Assembly: GCA_039583875.1 (NCBI GenBank)
Contig: CM077151.1
Location: forward strand, 27,209,940 to 27,273,939
Source of the DNA: Platanthera guangdongensis
Taxonomy: Eukaryota > Streptophyta > Magnoliopsida > Asparagales > Orchidaceae
Direction: 5' to 3'
Length of the DNA: 64,000 bases
Shown here: positions 11,505 through 22,853 of the stretch, piece by piece
Layout: the number at the start of each line of letters is the position of its first letter
Position numbering within the stretch: position 1 is the stretch's first letter
The notes under the pieces: generated by a model
The model's input: the letters and a program-made list of their open reading frames with translations, nothing else
The model's database searches: none
What the model was told of the DNA's origin: nothing
Position numbers and translations under genes: made by a program

Positions 11505-14500
11505 ATGGAAGCCCCCACGGATCACTCCGATCAGAAGAGCGCCGTCGCGTCAGCCTCCGACGGCGTCCACACCGCCGATAAAGGCCAATCAATGGAGTAC
11601 GCCCCGTACCCCAAGATCGATCCCGCCGATATCGATCCCCCTCCTCCTTACCCCTCCAATTCAACGCCCAATAAGTCTTTCAGCCGGGACAGCGATTCGA
11701 CTCAGAAACCCCTGCCTCCATCCTTGGGGAGCGGCACTGATCCTGCGGCCACCTCCATGCCAGCTGATAGCAATCCCTACGTCACGTCCGCGCCAGTTCC
11801 TTCGTCTTCCAAGAGTGAGTTTTAAAATTCGAATTCTCTCCCATTATCTTCGATTTAAACATGGAGTTTTGATTTGGGGATTGCGTTTGTAGGCCCTATG
11901 GAATCGGTGAAGGATGTGCTGGGGAAGTGGGGGAAGAAGCTGGGGGAGACGGCGAAGAAGTCGGAGGATCTTGCTGGGAACGTTTGGCAGCATCGTGAGT
12001 ATTCTGATTCGGATGTCTTGTTCTTCACACTGCTACTTATCCGTTATTCGGATGTCCTCTTCTTCACTTTTTATGCTTATCGTTGAACTGCTCTTCACAC
12101 TGCTGTCGACCCTGACCTATAAAATACTCTCCTCATTCCTAAGCGCTTCATTGCCTACAAGCTTATGTTGGTATGGCGAAAAGTTGAGGAGCTCTTTGTA
12201 ACACCTCCCATCCGTCACGAATAATATAACAGAAGGTCCGGCCGGGCCCCATGTCATATGAAACGGACAGACGGAAGAGTTACTAAATGAAACCATAAAC
12301 CCTTAACATTTTGAAAACGCATTCTAATACAAAGTTACATTTTAGCGGAAGAATAAAAAAATTATACAAAAATCACGTCCAAAGGCGAATGCCCACTAAC
12401 CATGACATTAGGAATGAAATAACAACATCCACATAATTTGGCCTTAAGGCCTTACATCAATAGTGTTTAACCAAATAAAATGGTTTTCATACATCGACAC
12501 GCAGACCGACAATGCATGAAAAATAACTAAACAAACAATTGGGCCTTCAAAAGCCAGCTCAGCAAGAAGGGCTTCAGTCTGCCATTTCCAGCTCGGCTCC
12601 GCAACACATGCAAGTAAACATTCCATCAAGCGGTGACAAACAAACTTCAATAGTCAGCAAGAGCTGACCAAATTTAAACGACCATCATCCTTTTCTCGGC
12701 GTGGCGGCCTACGACACGGAACGCAAAAATAGAGCCGTACCGTACCGGGTACGTTTCCGGTACGGAACGCGTACCGATCGGCGCGATACGCTCCCGTCTC
12801 CCGCGTCGCACCCGTCTCCCGCGTCGCACCCGTCTCCCGTCGCAGGCCCGACTCCCGTCTCCCGTCTGACCAGGCCCGGCTCCCGTCTCCCGTCGCAGGC
12901 CCGGCTCCCGTCTCCCGTCGCAGGCCCGTCTCCGTCTCCCGTCGCAGGCCGTCTCCCGTCTCCCGTCGCAGTCCGGCTCCCGTCGCAGTCCCGGCTCCCG
13001 TCTCCCGTCGCAGTCCCGGCTCCCGTCTCCCGTAGGGACCTTGTTTTTTAAAATTTGCCGTACCGCCGTACCGGATACGTTTACCCGGTACCCTACCCGT
13101 ACCGGTGCTTCCTAGGTGGCGGCGCTTCTTCCCTGCAAGTGGATTAACATAATCACATAAAACTAGAATGTGTCATTCAAGCACCAAACACCACAAACGT
13201 TGGCGCAACCGACTCAACGTCTCGTGCACTCAGGGCACCTAATCGGTGTACCGGACTTCCCCGGGTCCCACCACCATCCTCAGTTCTAGACTTGATGACA
13301 ATACATTGAGCATTTGCTAGCCGTGACTCAAGGTCCTCGCTCTCTCTTATGCCTGTAGCAACCCACCAGTTTCCTTAGGTAGTCGAACTATACCATATAG
13401 TGCATGTACAGTTCAGTCAAGCCCGTTGCTCAAATCGTCGTACCCAACACGCACGACGCGGGTCAACCTCTTCCTTGCCTCTTATCGCCTACATAACCGA
13501 TTGTTATGTAACAAGGTGACACTCGCGACCACCTGAGTTGGACACTCAAGGCGCACAACTCCACACACTAGCCTTACGGTCTCCGAGAGACGGGCTTCGC
13601 ACAAACACGACAAAACTCCCCGAAAGTTAATGCCGACGATCCAACGACTTCGTGCAAACATTAGGGTGTTTCCTAGAGCACACCTCCAGTACTAACTGCC
13701 ACCCCAGGCAGACCCCCATTCCGAAATATTCAACTTCCACGGAGTCTTCTCCGGGAACCCCAGAACATCATCAATCAGACCAACATGTCCAAATGGGCTT
13801 CACACAACTTGTCTAAACCGTACTCGCGCTTCCGGGGTGCTAATACAATTAATAGCGGGAATGTAAACATCCACCAGTCGGAGAGCACCCTTCCCCCCCC
13901 CGTCACTATGGTCGTGATCCTCCATGTGAGTACCATCGTGAGGGTAGTGTCCCCGTGAATGGGTGGCATAGTCACTACGGGATCAACATCAGGCTCTAGA
14001 CTCTCAGTCATAATGTGACTCCGGGTAATGACAATGGGAGAGCGACACAGACCTACACTCAAGAATAGATCTGTGGGTGCGGTGTCAGGAAATGAGTCTG
14101 TGGTTGAGGTGCTAACTAACTTGGTGTATGACAGAGGAGGAGGTGTGGGTGAGGGACACGATACTACAGACTCAGCAGGTCACTCAGGCTCGCTCTCAGT
14201 CGGGGTCACAAGAGACAGATCAGGAATAAGAGATAGGTCACTCAATGGGCTAAGCACCTCACTGGAGTTAGAGTAATCCACATCAGGTATTACTTCTGTC
14301 GTGGCTGGACAGGACAGTGGTAGGCATCGTGATGACCTCAGTTTGGGAGGGACTCATACTGCAGAGGTCAATGTGAGAATCCCATCGATCAGCCCTTGCG
14401 GATCTCAATGACAGTTCATAACGAAGGGTGAGCTGATAAGTCTGCTCGAGGGACTCCGAGCTATGATAAACTATCTTAGTACAAATGTCAGATTGAAGCC

Positions 14501-17500
14501 TAGACCGAAATCTGGTAGTGGCCATGGCTGGGTCCTCTCGGATATCGCTCATCACAACTAAATCATCAAAGCGATCCATGTACTCAGCAACAGACATGGA
14601 TTCTTACTGAAGAGAAAATAATTGGTCGAGCAAGAGACTCCGATACGACAAAAATGGATATCTTTGACATAATGCACGTTGTATGTCCACCCAACTAGTG
14701 ATGCGACGAAGATGGTCTCGCTCGCGGGTCCTCTCAACGCTAGACCAATATGTCATCGTCTGATCTAGAAGTTAAGTTTTGCAAACTTGACGCGACGCTC
14801 ACCGAATAACTCAAAAATGATTGAGATAATATTCCATATTTATGAGTCAATAACTGAAAGACTCGGGACTCGATGAGCCGTCAAAAGAAGGGGAAGCAGT
14901 ACGAAATTGACTCTCAAGATCTCTCTCGGAACGACTATCCTCATAATAATCATCTCTAAGGTAACCGAGTCGTGTTGAAGGATCAACACGATCTGCTCGC
15001 GTGTACGGATAAGAACGACGACAATCATCATACCGATCGTCTCTGGCATAGTGGGGTCGTGTCGGTGGGTAAACACGATCTCTAATAGTGGTGTGCTGCG
15101 ATCGAGGATAACTGTCGTAGTAATGTGAGGGTCTCCCTGAAAGGGCTCTGTGAGAGCGGGTGCAAGTGGACTCGGGACCTCCAAAGTGAGGAGAAGAATA
15201 ATTGTGACACCTAGACGTAACGAAAAACATATAGACTCTATGACTGCGTATCGAAAAGTGCGATCAACCTCCCTCTGATACCTCTTGACGTAAGAGGAAT
15301 TTATATGCGGTGGTAAATCGGCGACCTAACCCTACATGCTATGCAACAGTCCGATGATTAGATCACAATTAGATAATAAATAAAACATCTCACGCAAAAT
15401 AAATTCACGACAAGACAAAATATTTTATTAGGGCAAAAACAAGCTTAGGCTTTCCTCCGCGTGGGGCCAAAGCGAGAGCGCGCGGCGAGTGAACACTGCA
15501 AATCACAATATTTATCTAACAAACTACTACCATACGAGATACCCAAACAAATATGATATCCAATCCGATAAATAAATGCTAAAAAATAATAATCCAATAC
15601 AACAATACTTACTAAATAGTGGGCTGACTAAGACAATGAAAATTCCGGAGCCGGATGCGTGGATCGGCGATCGAGAGTGGAACCGACAACGTGGAAAACG
15701 GTGTAGGCGGCTGTCCTCGGCGGTGGAGGGTGGAATCGAACCGGAAATGGATAGATACGACTATGTGGAGGCGGATCCGGGCGAGGGAGGGATGGATCCA
15801 ATTTTTGGTAGCGGATCCGGGCCATGGGAGGAAGTTGACGGGTGGTGGAAATAGCGGATCGGGGGCTGAAATTTCCAGATCTTGAGTGATCTGGAAATTA
15901 GGGCTGTTTGGAGGTGGATCTGCAAAGGGGAGGAGTGGTTGGCGGTGGGGTGGTTAGGGCTGGATGGGGGCCGGTTGTAAAGGGTGGGGGGAATGGGTGG
16001 TCGGCGACTGAGAGAGGGGCGGTGGAGGGAGGCACGAGTTGGAGGAAATGGGGGAAGGGGGCGGCGGTGACAGGGCCGGCTAAGGGGGGCGGCGACTTCA
16101 GGTAAGGGGGAAAGAAACTATAGGGGATGAACAATAAATTTCATTAATGAACAGTAACCGTGAACAGTAGCCGTTTTTTCCTTGCCAGCAATAGTGAGTT
16201 GGAATTTGGGGGTTGTAGGGGTTGCGGATGAGGGTTTCGGAGGGGAAGAAGAAGACTATGAATGGTAGTACCTTGGGGAGGAATTTTAGCGCCTAGGAGT
16301 CGTCACCTAGGGTTCTACGACGTCAGCACCGTGGGGTGATCACGGAGTTCCGGAATTTTCTTTCTCCAAGACCTACATTGTCTCTTTTCAGCTCATACAT
16401 GATCTATTTATAGTATAGAGGAGGCTAGGACATCCCACCATCGACGGCTATGATTGGCCGGTGGTGGGGCCACCCAAATACATCAAAATAAATGCAAATA
16501 TAATAAACTAATATATGAAATTGATTCGCAGCGCGAATCCGGACGCATCCGCGGAGTCCGATCGTCGATCCGGCACGCATATATGGAAATTCGCTAATTG
16601 ACCCCAAACGGGCCCAAAACTCGTCATCCATTGCAAGTGCTCGTATATGCTCCACATCAATTTATCTCATCTCAGGACACCTATCCTTGTCATCTTCATC
16701 TCTCTCATGATTCTCAGTGTTTTTCTAACATTCATTGTCATATTGAGAGGATTTGAGAAAAGACCATTACTTTGGTGTCGTGATCATGAGACTGTATCTG
16801 ATAACTAGTGCTTCATCTGCTCCATGTTGTCATCTGCTTTGATAGATTGGCTATTTTACTGGTCAAAGTCATGTATTTCAGAACAATCACCAATCACCAT
16901 GAGATCTTCAATCTCCTATATAATTTCTATTTGTTTTCTTTCTTGGCTTCGAAATATAATACAAATAAAGAAATGATTTTCTGATTTCTAGTAGCTCCTC
17001 TTTACTTTTTCCACGCACCAAGAATCAATTTTCAAATAATTTCTTGATCGGTTTCTGCTTGACTAAGAATCGGACAATATCGGACCAGATAATATACAAT
17101 GGGAGTTCAAGATTTTACGAAAGACTGGGTCTAATATTAAGGAAAAAATACACAAGTTACCGTTTTCACAATTTGTAGATAACTTACGGATTTCTGTAGA
17201 TGCCATCAACAACCTCTGTTGGAAAAAGCTCCCATGTATTACTTACTGCAGTCTCTTTGTTTAAACCACCGATGGAGGAGCATTCCTATCTCCTTTACCT
17301 GCTGAAGGTTCGATATGAAGTATCTAACAAATGACCATGTAGCACTGTATAGAATCTTTTAATCCATACTGATATGATATAAATAAAATCTTTTAATCCA
17401 TACTGAAGGTTCATTATAATGATATGATGTGATATGTAGCATTGAATAGAATTTTTTAATCCATACTGATGCAAATTTGTAGGATAAAATTTTATGTTTG

Positions 17501-17953
17501 TGTCATTTAAATAAATGAAATTTGAAATGCTAGAAAAAGTGTTAGTGAGATTACATACATATTTTAGAAGAATTAAGGGAGCTACATACAAATTCAGCTA
17601 TCATCATTTTTTTTCTACTACTTCTCTAGACGAACCATATGAACTTGTGCATGACATTAATGAAATTTCGCAACCACAGTGAAAACTGGACCTAGTTTAG
17701 CTGATGCTGCTATGGGGAGGATAGCTCAAGGAACCAAGGTCATCGCTGAAGGTGGTTATGAAAAGGTTTTTAGGCAAACTTTTGAGACATTTCCGGATGA
17801 ACAGCTTAAAAAGTCATACGCTTGTTACTTGTCAACGTCCGCTGGCCCTGTTAGTGGAACTCTCTATCTTTCTACCCCGCCAAGATTGCCTTCTGTAGCG
17901 ATAATCCTCTTTCTTATACTGTTGGCGACAAAACCGAATGGAGCTACTACAAG
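11505..17953 (+). CDS. GEM-like GRAM-domain protein, exons 1-3, frameshifted
   Basis: Exon 1 (11505-11814) starts at an ATG and encodes a low-complexity proline/serine-rich N-terminus ([14 protein letters not shown]..., [10 protein letters not shown]). Exon 2 (11893-11994) encodes [16 protein letters not shown] and [14 protein letters not shown]. Exon 3 (17680-17953) encodes [32 protein letters not shown] and [16 protein letters not shown], the start of the GRAM domain. Splice sites are normal (gtgagt at 11815 and 11995, gtaagg at 17954; acceptors end at 11892 and 17679) and the phases fit. GEM-like proteins are ABA-responsive GRAM proteins; Arabidopsis GEM affects epidermal cell fate. In exon 3, two extra bases (17877-17878, in CTACCCCGCC) shift the frame; read after them, [20 protein letters not shown] continues the family sequence. 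The expected fourth exon (after WSYYK) was not found. It is therefore a pseudogene, or carries a sequencing error, with the last exon lost or beyond the repeats. Confidence 0.85.
12199..13895 (-). mobile_element. Gypsy-type LTR remnant in intron 2
   Basis: Read on the minus strand the segment ends ...GGGAGGTGTTACA (12199), the usual 3' end of Tekay/Del-type LTRs. Part of it (about 13731-13895: CAACTTCCACGGAGTCTTCT, then GGGCTTCACACAA) recurs at 43417-43585, so it is a dispersed repeat. It is itself split by a small hAT-like element. The right edge at 13895 abuts a poly-C run and then gag sequence. No partner LTR was found. Confidence 0.5.
12709..13115. mobile_element. Small hAT-like element with CGTCTCCCGTCGCAG repeats
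   Basis: The 407-bp insert is flanked by GTGGCGGC at 12701-12708 and 13116-13123, an exact 8-bp duplication typical of hAT elements. Termini are short imperfect inverted repeats (CTACGACACGG at the left, CTAGGAAGCACCGG read in from the right). Subterminal regions are rich in CCGTACCG and its complement. The centre (12793-13030) is a minisatellite of CCCGTCTCCCGTCGCAGG-like units. There is no transposase. Confidence 0.65.
13896..15286 (-). pseudogene. Gypsy gag remnant
   Basis: On the minus strand 14597-14283 reads [18 protein letters not shown] and [12 protein letters not shown], a plant Ty3/gypsy gag core. Further upstream (15230-14847) is an arginine/serine/tyrosine-rich segment ([16 protein letters not shown]) like the N-terminus of such gags. 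14640-14780 links them in broken frames. Protease and pol are absent. A primer-site-like GGTATCAGAGGGAGG lies at about 15270-15284, next to the right-hand LTR. Confidence 0.6.
15287..16679 (-). mobile_element. Probable 5' LTR of the gypsy gag remnant
   Basis: On the minus strand it would start TGTCCTGAGATGAG (near 16679) and end CTCTTACGTCA (near 15287), just before the primer-site-like sequence. A TATA box (CTATAAATAG, about 16401-16410) sits in the right place for a U3-R boundary. The GC-rich 15640-16110 part would be R-U5. No matching 3' LTR was found, so the boundaries are tentative. Confidence 0.45.
16680..17679 (+). other. Remaining intron 2 of the GEM-like gene
   Basis: Intronic DNA. 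A short imperfect repeat (AATCTTTTAATCCATACTGA) occurs three times between 17351 and 17470. Nothing else is recognised. Confidence 0.5.
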
Positions 17954-18401
17954 GTAAGGATTTTTCTTTCCTCACAATAAAGATTTTTTTTTCTTGTGAA
18001 CTTACCAAGCGCTGTTTCCTTGAAACGGTCGGATGCAATGTCGCATTATATATGCATAAGCATGCTTGTTTTTTACTTCTCTGATATTATTAATTGACCA
18101 CTTTTGTTCCAAAACAGCGAGAAAGAAAACACAAACTACTGATAAATTACATTTAGTCATAGTTTAGAATGCCTCGCACATTTAAACAATAATATTGAAA
18201 ATCATTTTATTTGTCGTATAAGACTGACCTCTACCAAAGCGATATCTCAGTAACATTGACATCTAAACATCATTGACCAACTATGATTGGTATGAGAAGC
18301 TTGAACGCCAAGTTTTTTTCTATTTATCGCTGCATTGGAAGAGAAGAGGAGGTTCACTTTGTGAAGCAAGTAGTTTTAACTTCGGTTAAGATTGTTGTGG
18401 T

Positions 18402-18532
18402 TGTTGAGAGGAGAAAATTACTTGATTATTATTCTTCCACAAGAGGCTATATAAAGGATTACAACATGACATATAGTGACGGATAGATGATGTGAAATTA
18501 AAAACAAAAAAGAATACAACGAAAACTCAACA
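18402..18532 (-). repeat. copia-2 3' LTR
   Basis: TGTTGAGAGG...CTCAACA on the plus strand, about 131 bp. It matches 36291-36435, including GAGAAAATTACTTGATTATT and the GAAxxCAAAAAAGAATACA segment. Confidence 0.85.
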
Positions 18533-18801
18533 CCCACCCTCAAGTTGGGCGGGGGATGTCAGTCATGCCTAACTTACCAACAAGTTCTGTAAAAGCACTC
18601 ATACACAGTCCCTTTGTGAGGATGTTTGCCAATTGTTGTTCAGATGAAATAAACAGAGTTAACCACAATGCCTCTGTCTATATTTCTTTAATGAAGTGTC
18701 TGTCGATCTCGATGTGTTTTCTACGGTGTTGTTGCACTGGGTTGTGAGCAATGTTGATGGCAGCCTTGTTTTCACAATATTGTCTGATAGACTCGCTTCT
18801 C

Positions 18802-20100
18802 TTAAGACCAAGATCTTTCAGGATGGTTTAAGATCCATAGCTTCACAAATCCCATGAGCCATAATCTGAATTCTGTCTCAGCACTGGATCTAGCAACCAC
18901 ATGTTTTTTGCTCCTCCAGGTAACTAAATTTCCACCCACCATAGTGCAATATCCTGTTGTGGATTGTCGATCAGAAGGCAATTCAGCCCCAGTCAGCATC
19001 AGTGTAAATCTCAATAGTCAACTCATTATTTGGTGAAAACAGGATGCCTTTCCAGCAGAGGAGTTGTGGTATCTGAGAACACGATGAGGGCATCAACATG
19101 ACAAGCCCTTTGAGAGTGCATAAATTGGCTAAGCACTCACTACATAAGAGATATTTGGCGAGTATGCGACGACGAGTCGATAAGTTTTCCTAAAGTCTCT
19201 GAAAGCTGGGAATGTCTTCAATCGTTTCACCATCGTCTCTTCCAAGTTTGTGGTTAGCTTTAATTGGAGTGTCAGCGGTTACACTCATTCATCCCTGAGG
19301 CTTAAAGAGATCAAATATTATATTTTCTTTGTGATATGAAAATACCATATTTTGACCTCGCAACCTCAATACCTAAAAAATATTTGAGGTCCCCGAATCT
19401 TTCACTTCAAAATTTCTTCGTCAATCTCTCTTTCAGTGCCTGTATCTCATCATGATCATCTCCTGTTATTATTATGTCATCCACATAAACCATTAGAGCT
19501 ATTAACTTCCTTTATTATTTTGATGAAAATGGTATGATTCGCATTACTTTGAAGATACCTGAAGTCTGTCATGGCCTTGTGGAATTTTCCAAACTAAGGT
19601 CTGGGAGATTATTTCAGGCCATATAACACATTCTTTAGCTTGCACGCTATCCCTTCTTATCCACTAGGGGAGAGGGCAGGTGGTAGAGCCATGTATACCT
19701 TTTCTTTCAGGTCATCACGAAGGAACGCATTCTTCACATCCAGTTGGCTAAGACCTCATCCCTTGCAGGCATCACATGACATGAGAACCCTTATAGAATT
19801 CATCTTAGTGACCCGGGCGAAGGTCTCCTGGTAATTAATTCCCGCCGTCTTGCAACCAACCTTGCCTTGTATTTCTCCACGACACCCAAGGTGTCTGCTT
19901 GATAGAAAACACCCATTTGCATCCTACAACCTTCTTCCTTTTATGCAGTTGTATCAGGTCCCATGTGCGATTTTTGATAAGGACATGCATTTATTCAAGC
20001 ATAGTCGATTTCCACTTGTCGTCAGAAAGTGCATCTTGACACGATGTTGGGATAGAAGTACAGACAAAGAAGAGACAAAGACTTTATGAGAAGCTGTTAG
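18802..20100 (-). pseudogene. copia-2 RNase H and reverse transcriptase, broken
   Basis: 19014-18802 reads as copia RNase H: SDRQSTTGYCTMVGGNLVTW then RSKKHVVARSSAETEF. To the right, 20100-19350 shows reverse transcriptase pieces in changing frames on the minus strand, corresponding to the segment from the start of the palm to the YADD region. Stops and indels are common. Confidence 0.75.
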
Positions 20101-20401
20101 AGACGGGTAAGAGACAAACTGAGATTAGGGATGTTGTGTAGATGTACCTTCCCATGGAGTAATGGACCCTGACGAAGGGTCAGATGGTTGCTCTGGAATC
20201 TTGATAGGGGCCCGTGTGTTTGTTCCCTTAGGACGTCATGAGTAAACTTGTAGTGGTTTAACAACAGGCGCCGCAGCAGTTGGCACAAGGGCACTAGGAG
20301 ACGGAGGAGAAGGAGAGTGATATATCAGAGAGATGGGTGACAGAGTGGTAGACAGAGAGTCAATGTGAGGTTGGGAACTCACTTCCGACATAAAAAAGTC
20401 T

Positions 20402-20430
20402 CCCCCCCCCCCCCCCCCCCCCCCCCCCCT
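20402..20430. repeat. Poly-C run of about 28 bases
   Basis: An uninterrupted C run lies in copia-2 between integrase and reverse transcriptase. Its length is likely unreliable in assembly. It helps break the pol frame. Confidence 0.8.
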
Positions 20431-20480
20431 GAAGTGAGGACCTATAATAACTCTCAGATTCATGGAAGGTGCGTTCATGG

Positions 20481-21690
20481 TTACAAAGGCCTTCTTGCGA
20501 ATTGGGTCAAAACATTTATAATCTTTTTAGGTAGGACTGTAGGAGAATAACCAATAAACGCACACTTGTGTGCACGATCATCAAGTTTTGTGTTTTGATG
20601 AATATGGACGAAACAGACACAACCAAAGACACGAGGTTGCAAATTGGTAGGCGACACCCGAAGAGTGTGAAGGGGAGTGTTATACCCGAGGACACGGGAG
20701 GGCATACAGTTGATAAGGTAGGTGGCAGCGAGAAAAACATTCCCCTAATAGTATTTAGGAAGGTGAATTTGGAGGAGATACCGGGAAACTTCCAAGAGGT
20801 GTCGATTTTTCCGTTCGGCCACCCCATTTGAGAAGGGGAGTAAACACACGGGGTTTGATGTATAATACTATAATTACCTAGATAGTGTCCTAATTGAAAA
20901 TCGATAAACTCGCAACCATTATCAGTGCGAAGAACCTTAATAGGGGTTTCAAACTGCGTAGAAATCATATTGTGAAACGATGAAACCTGAAAAAACATTC
21001 ATTTTTGCTTTCATGAGTTAAACCAGTAGTGCGGGGGAAACAATCAATGAAAGTGACAAACCAAAAACAACCAGAAATAGAGGCAACGGGGCAGACCCCC
21101 AAACATCAATGTGTATAATATGTAATGGTGCAAAAATGGGAGTTGAAACATGATTAAAAGAAGTACGATGATGTTACCGAGTTCGCAAACATCACAACGA
21201 AAATTATTAAGTAATACAAATGATAAAGTAGGAAATAAACGTTTCATAGACAGGATAGAAAGATGTCCCAACTAACAATGTCAGGACTCCAAAGTGGCCT
21301 CCTGATCCGCATAAAGAGCCTGGGAGAAGATACAAGAGTGGAAGAATCAAAACGTAGTGCCCATCCACCAGACTACCAGAGCTAATCACCGTTCCGTCTT
21401 CAGGTCCCAAAAAACACAATATAAAGGGAAGAAAGTCGCAAAATAATTTATGGAGTTCATCAAATGACTAATAGAAAAAAGATTGCAAGTAAACTTGGGT
21501 TGAAGAACAAAAGAAAGAGTAAGAGAGAAGCAGGGGATGGAGCCCTTCCCAGCAATCAGAGAGAGGGAATCATCTGCAATGCTCACCTTGTCCCGACCAG
21601 ATAAAGGAAGGTAAGCCACGAATCATGTAGCAGAGCCGGTCATATGATCCGTTGTTCTAGAGTCAATAATCCAGTGAGTAGAAAGGCGAG
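20481..21690 (-). pseudogene. copia-2 protease and integrase, broken
   Basis: The protease site near 21680-21630 reads WIIDSRTTDHMTGSAT, where the usual catalytic Asp-Ser-Gly has become Asp-Ser-Arg. The integrase core near 20940-20880 contains VLRTDNGCEFID. The integrase C-terminal part (20640-20540) reads RVFGCVCFVHIHQ then KLDDRAHKCAFIGYSP. Several frames are needed, so it is not functional. Confidence 0.78.
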
Positions 21691-21829
21691 ATGACGCAAC
21701 ATAAGCACCTGATGGTCTCTGATGAGCATACAAAGACGAAGATGTTGAAGGCTCGGAGACTCTCCTGCATCAGTTGGCGGAAAGCAAGGATCTCATCGGC
21801 AGACAGCTAAAGAAGGAACAGTTTGAATA

Positions 21830-22813
21830 GGTATAGGTCACGTCTTTTCAGAGACATCAGACAGATGGTCAGAGCGAGGTTGTGTAGGGAGACCCTGAGA
21901 GCAGCTGACACCACGACCTCCACGCGATGAAGAACCACCATAGGGTGTGGGAAATCCATGAAGCCGAAAACAAGTTTCCCGAGTATGATGGGCCTTCCTG
22001 CAATAGTCACAGAGCAAATGATCCTTGCTACTGGACTTGGGCCTGGAATCACGAGAAGCCCGACTCCCAAACTGAACAGCCATGACAGAACTCTCCGGAG
22101 GAGGGTCAGATGTCACGTCTGCCGCTGATCGAATTCTTGATGAACGAGACTGAAACCTCTTGAAGGGAGGGAAAAGGAGAGCGCTTAAGGATCTGCACAC
22201 TGATTTGATCGAAGTCCCGATGCAAACCATGAATGAACTAAAGACTCTGTCCCTATCTTCCCAAGCACGAACAAGGATTTCATCCTCAGGAGACACAAGA
22301 GTGAGGGAGTCAAAATGATCATACTCTTGATAAAGCTGATTGAACTCGAGGTAGTCGGCAGACGGAGGGCGATCACCCTGACGAAGGAGAAAGATCTTCT
22401 GTCGCAGCTGGAAAATCTGGGCCGCATTGCCCGGACGGGAGTAAGTGGTCTCGACCCTCTTCCAAATATCTTTTGCAGTATCCAAAACAGAAATTTTGGG
22501 CAATAGAGTCAATCATGGAATTAGTCAGCCAAGACATGATGAGAGAATTCTCCGACTCCCACTGCGGCCAGGCAGGAGAATCCTGAGCAGGAGTCGGAGT
22601 AGTACCCCTAACATAGCCAAACAACCACCTGCTCATCATGTCAAAAGTAATAGCCCGATACCACAAAAGGTAATTGGAACCATCCAGACGTATTGTTGTG
22701 ATTTGAGGGGTATTGTGGTCATGATCAGGTCGAGTAGCGCCACTGGACATCACAACAGCGGAGGGAACTCCAGTAGCGGAAGTCACGGTAGGAGAGTCAA
22801 CAGTCCCCAACAT
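21830..22813 (-). pseudogene. copia-2 gag, broken
   Basis: It starts at an ATG (22813) with MLGTVDSPTVTSATG. The N-terminal gag motif TIRLDGSNYLLWYRAITF is near 22690, followed by a UBN2-type core (22500-22250) and a zinc knuckle CDYCRKAHHTRETC (near 22010-21970). At least one frameshift near 22510 separates the N-terminus from the core. The ATG is 40 bp inside the point where the younger element inserted. Confidence 0.82.
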
Positions 22814-22853
22814 GGTGATCCCATGGGTATGTAGGAGGCTCGAAGAAAGATGG

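Noticed and set aside
12199..16679. One complete gypsy element from 12199 to 16679
   Set aside because: The two outer segments do not resemble each other and have different ends (GGTGTTACA versus CTTACGTCA), so they cannot be an LTR pair. They are kept as separate remnants.
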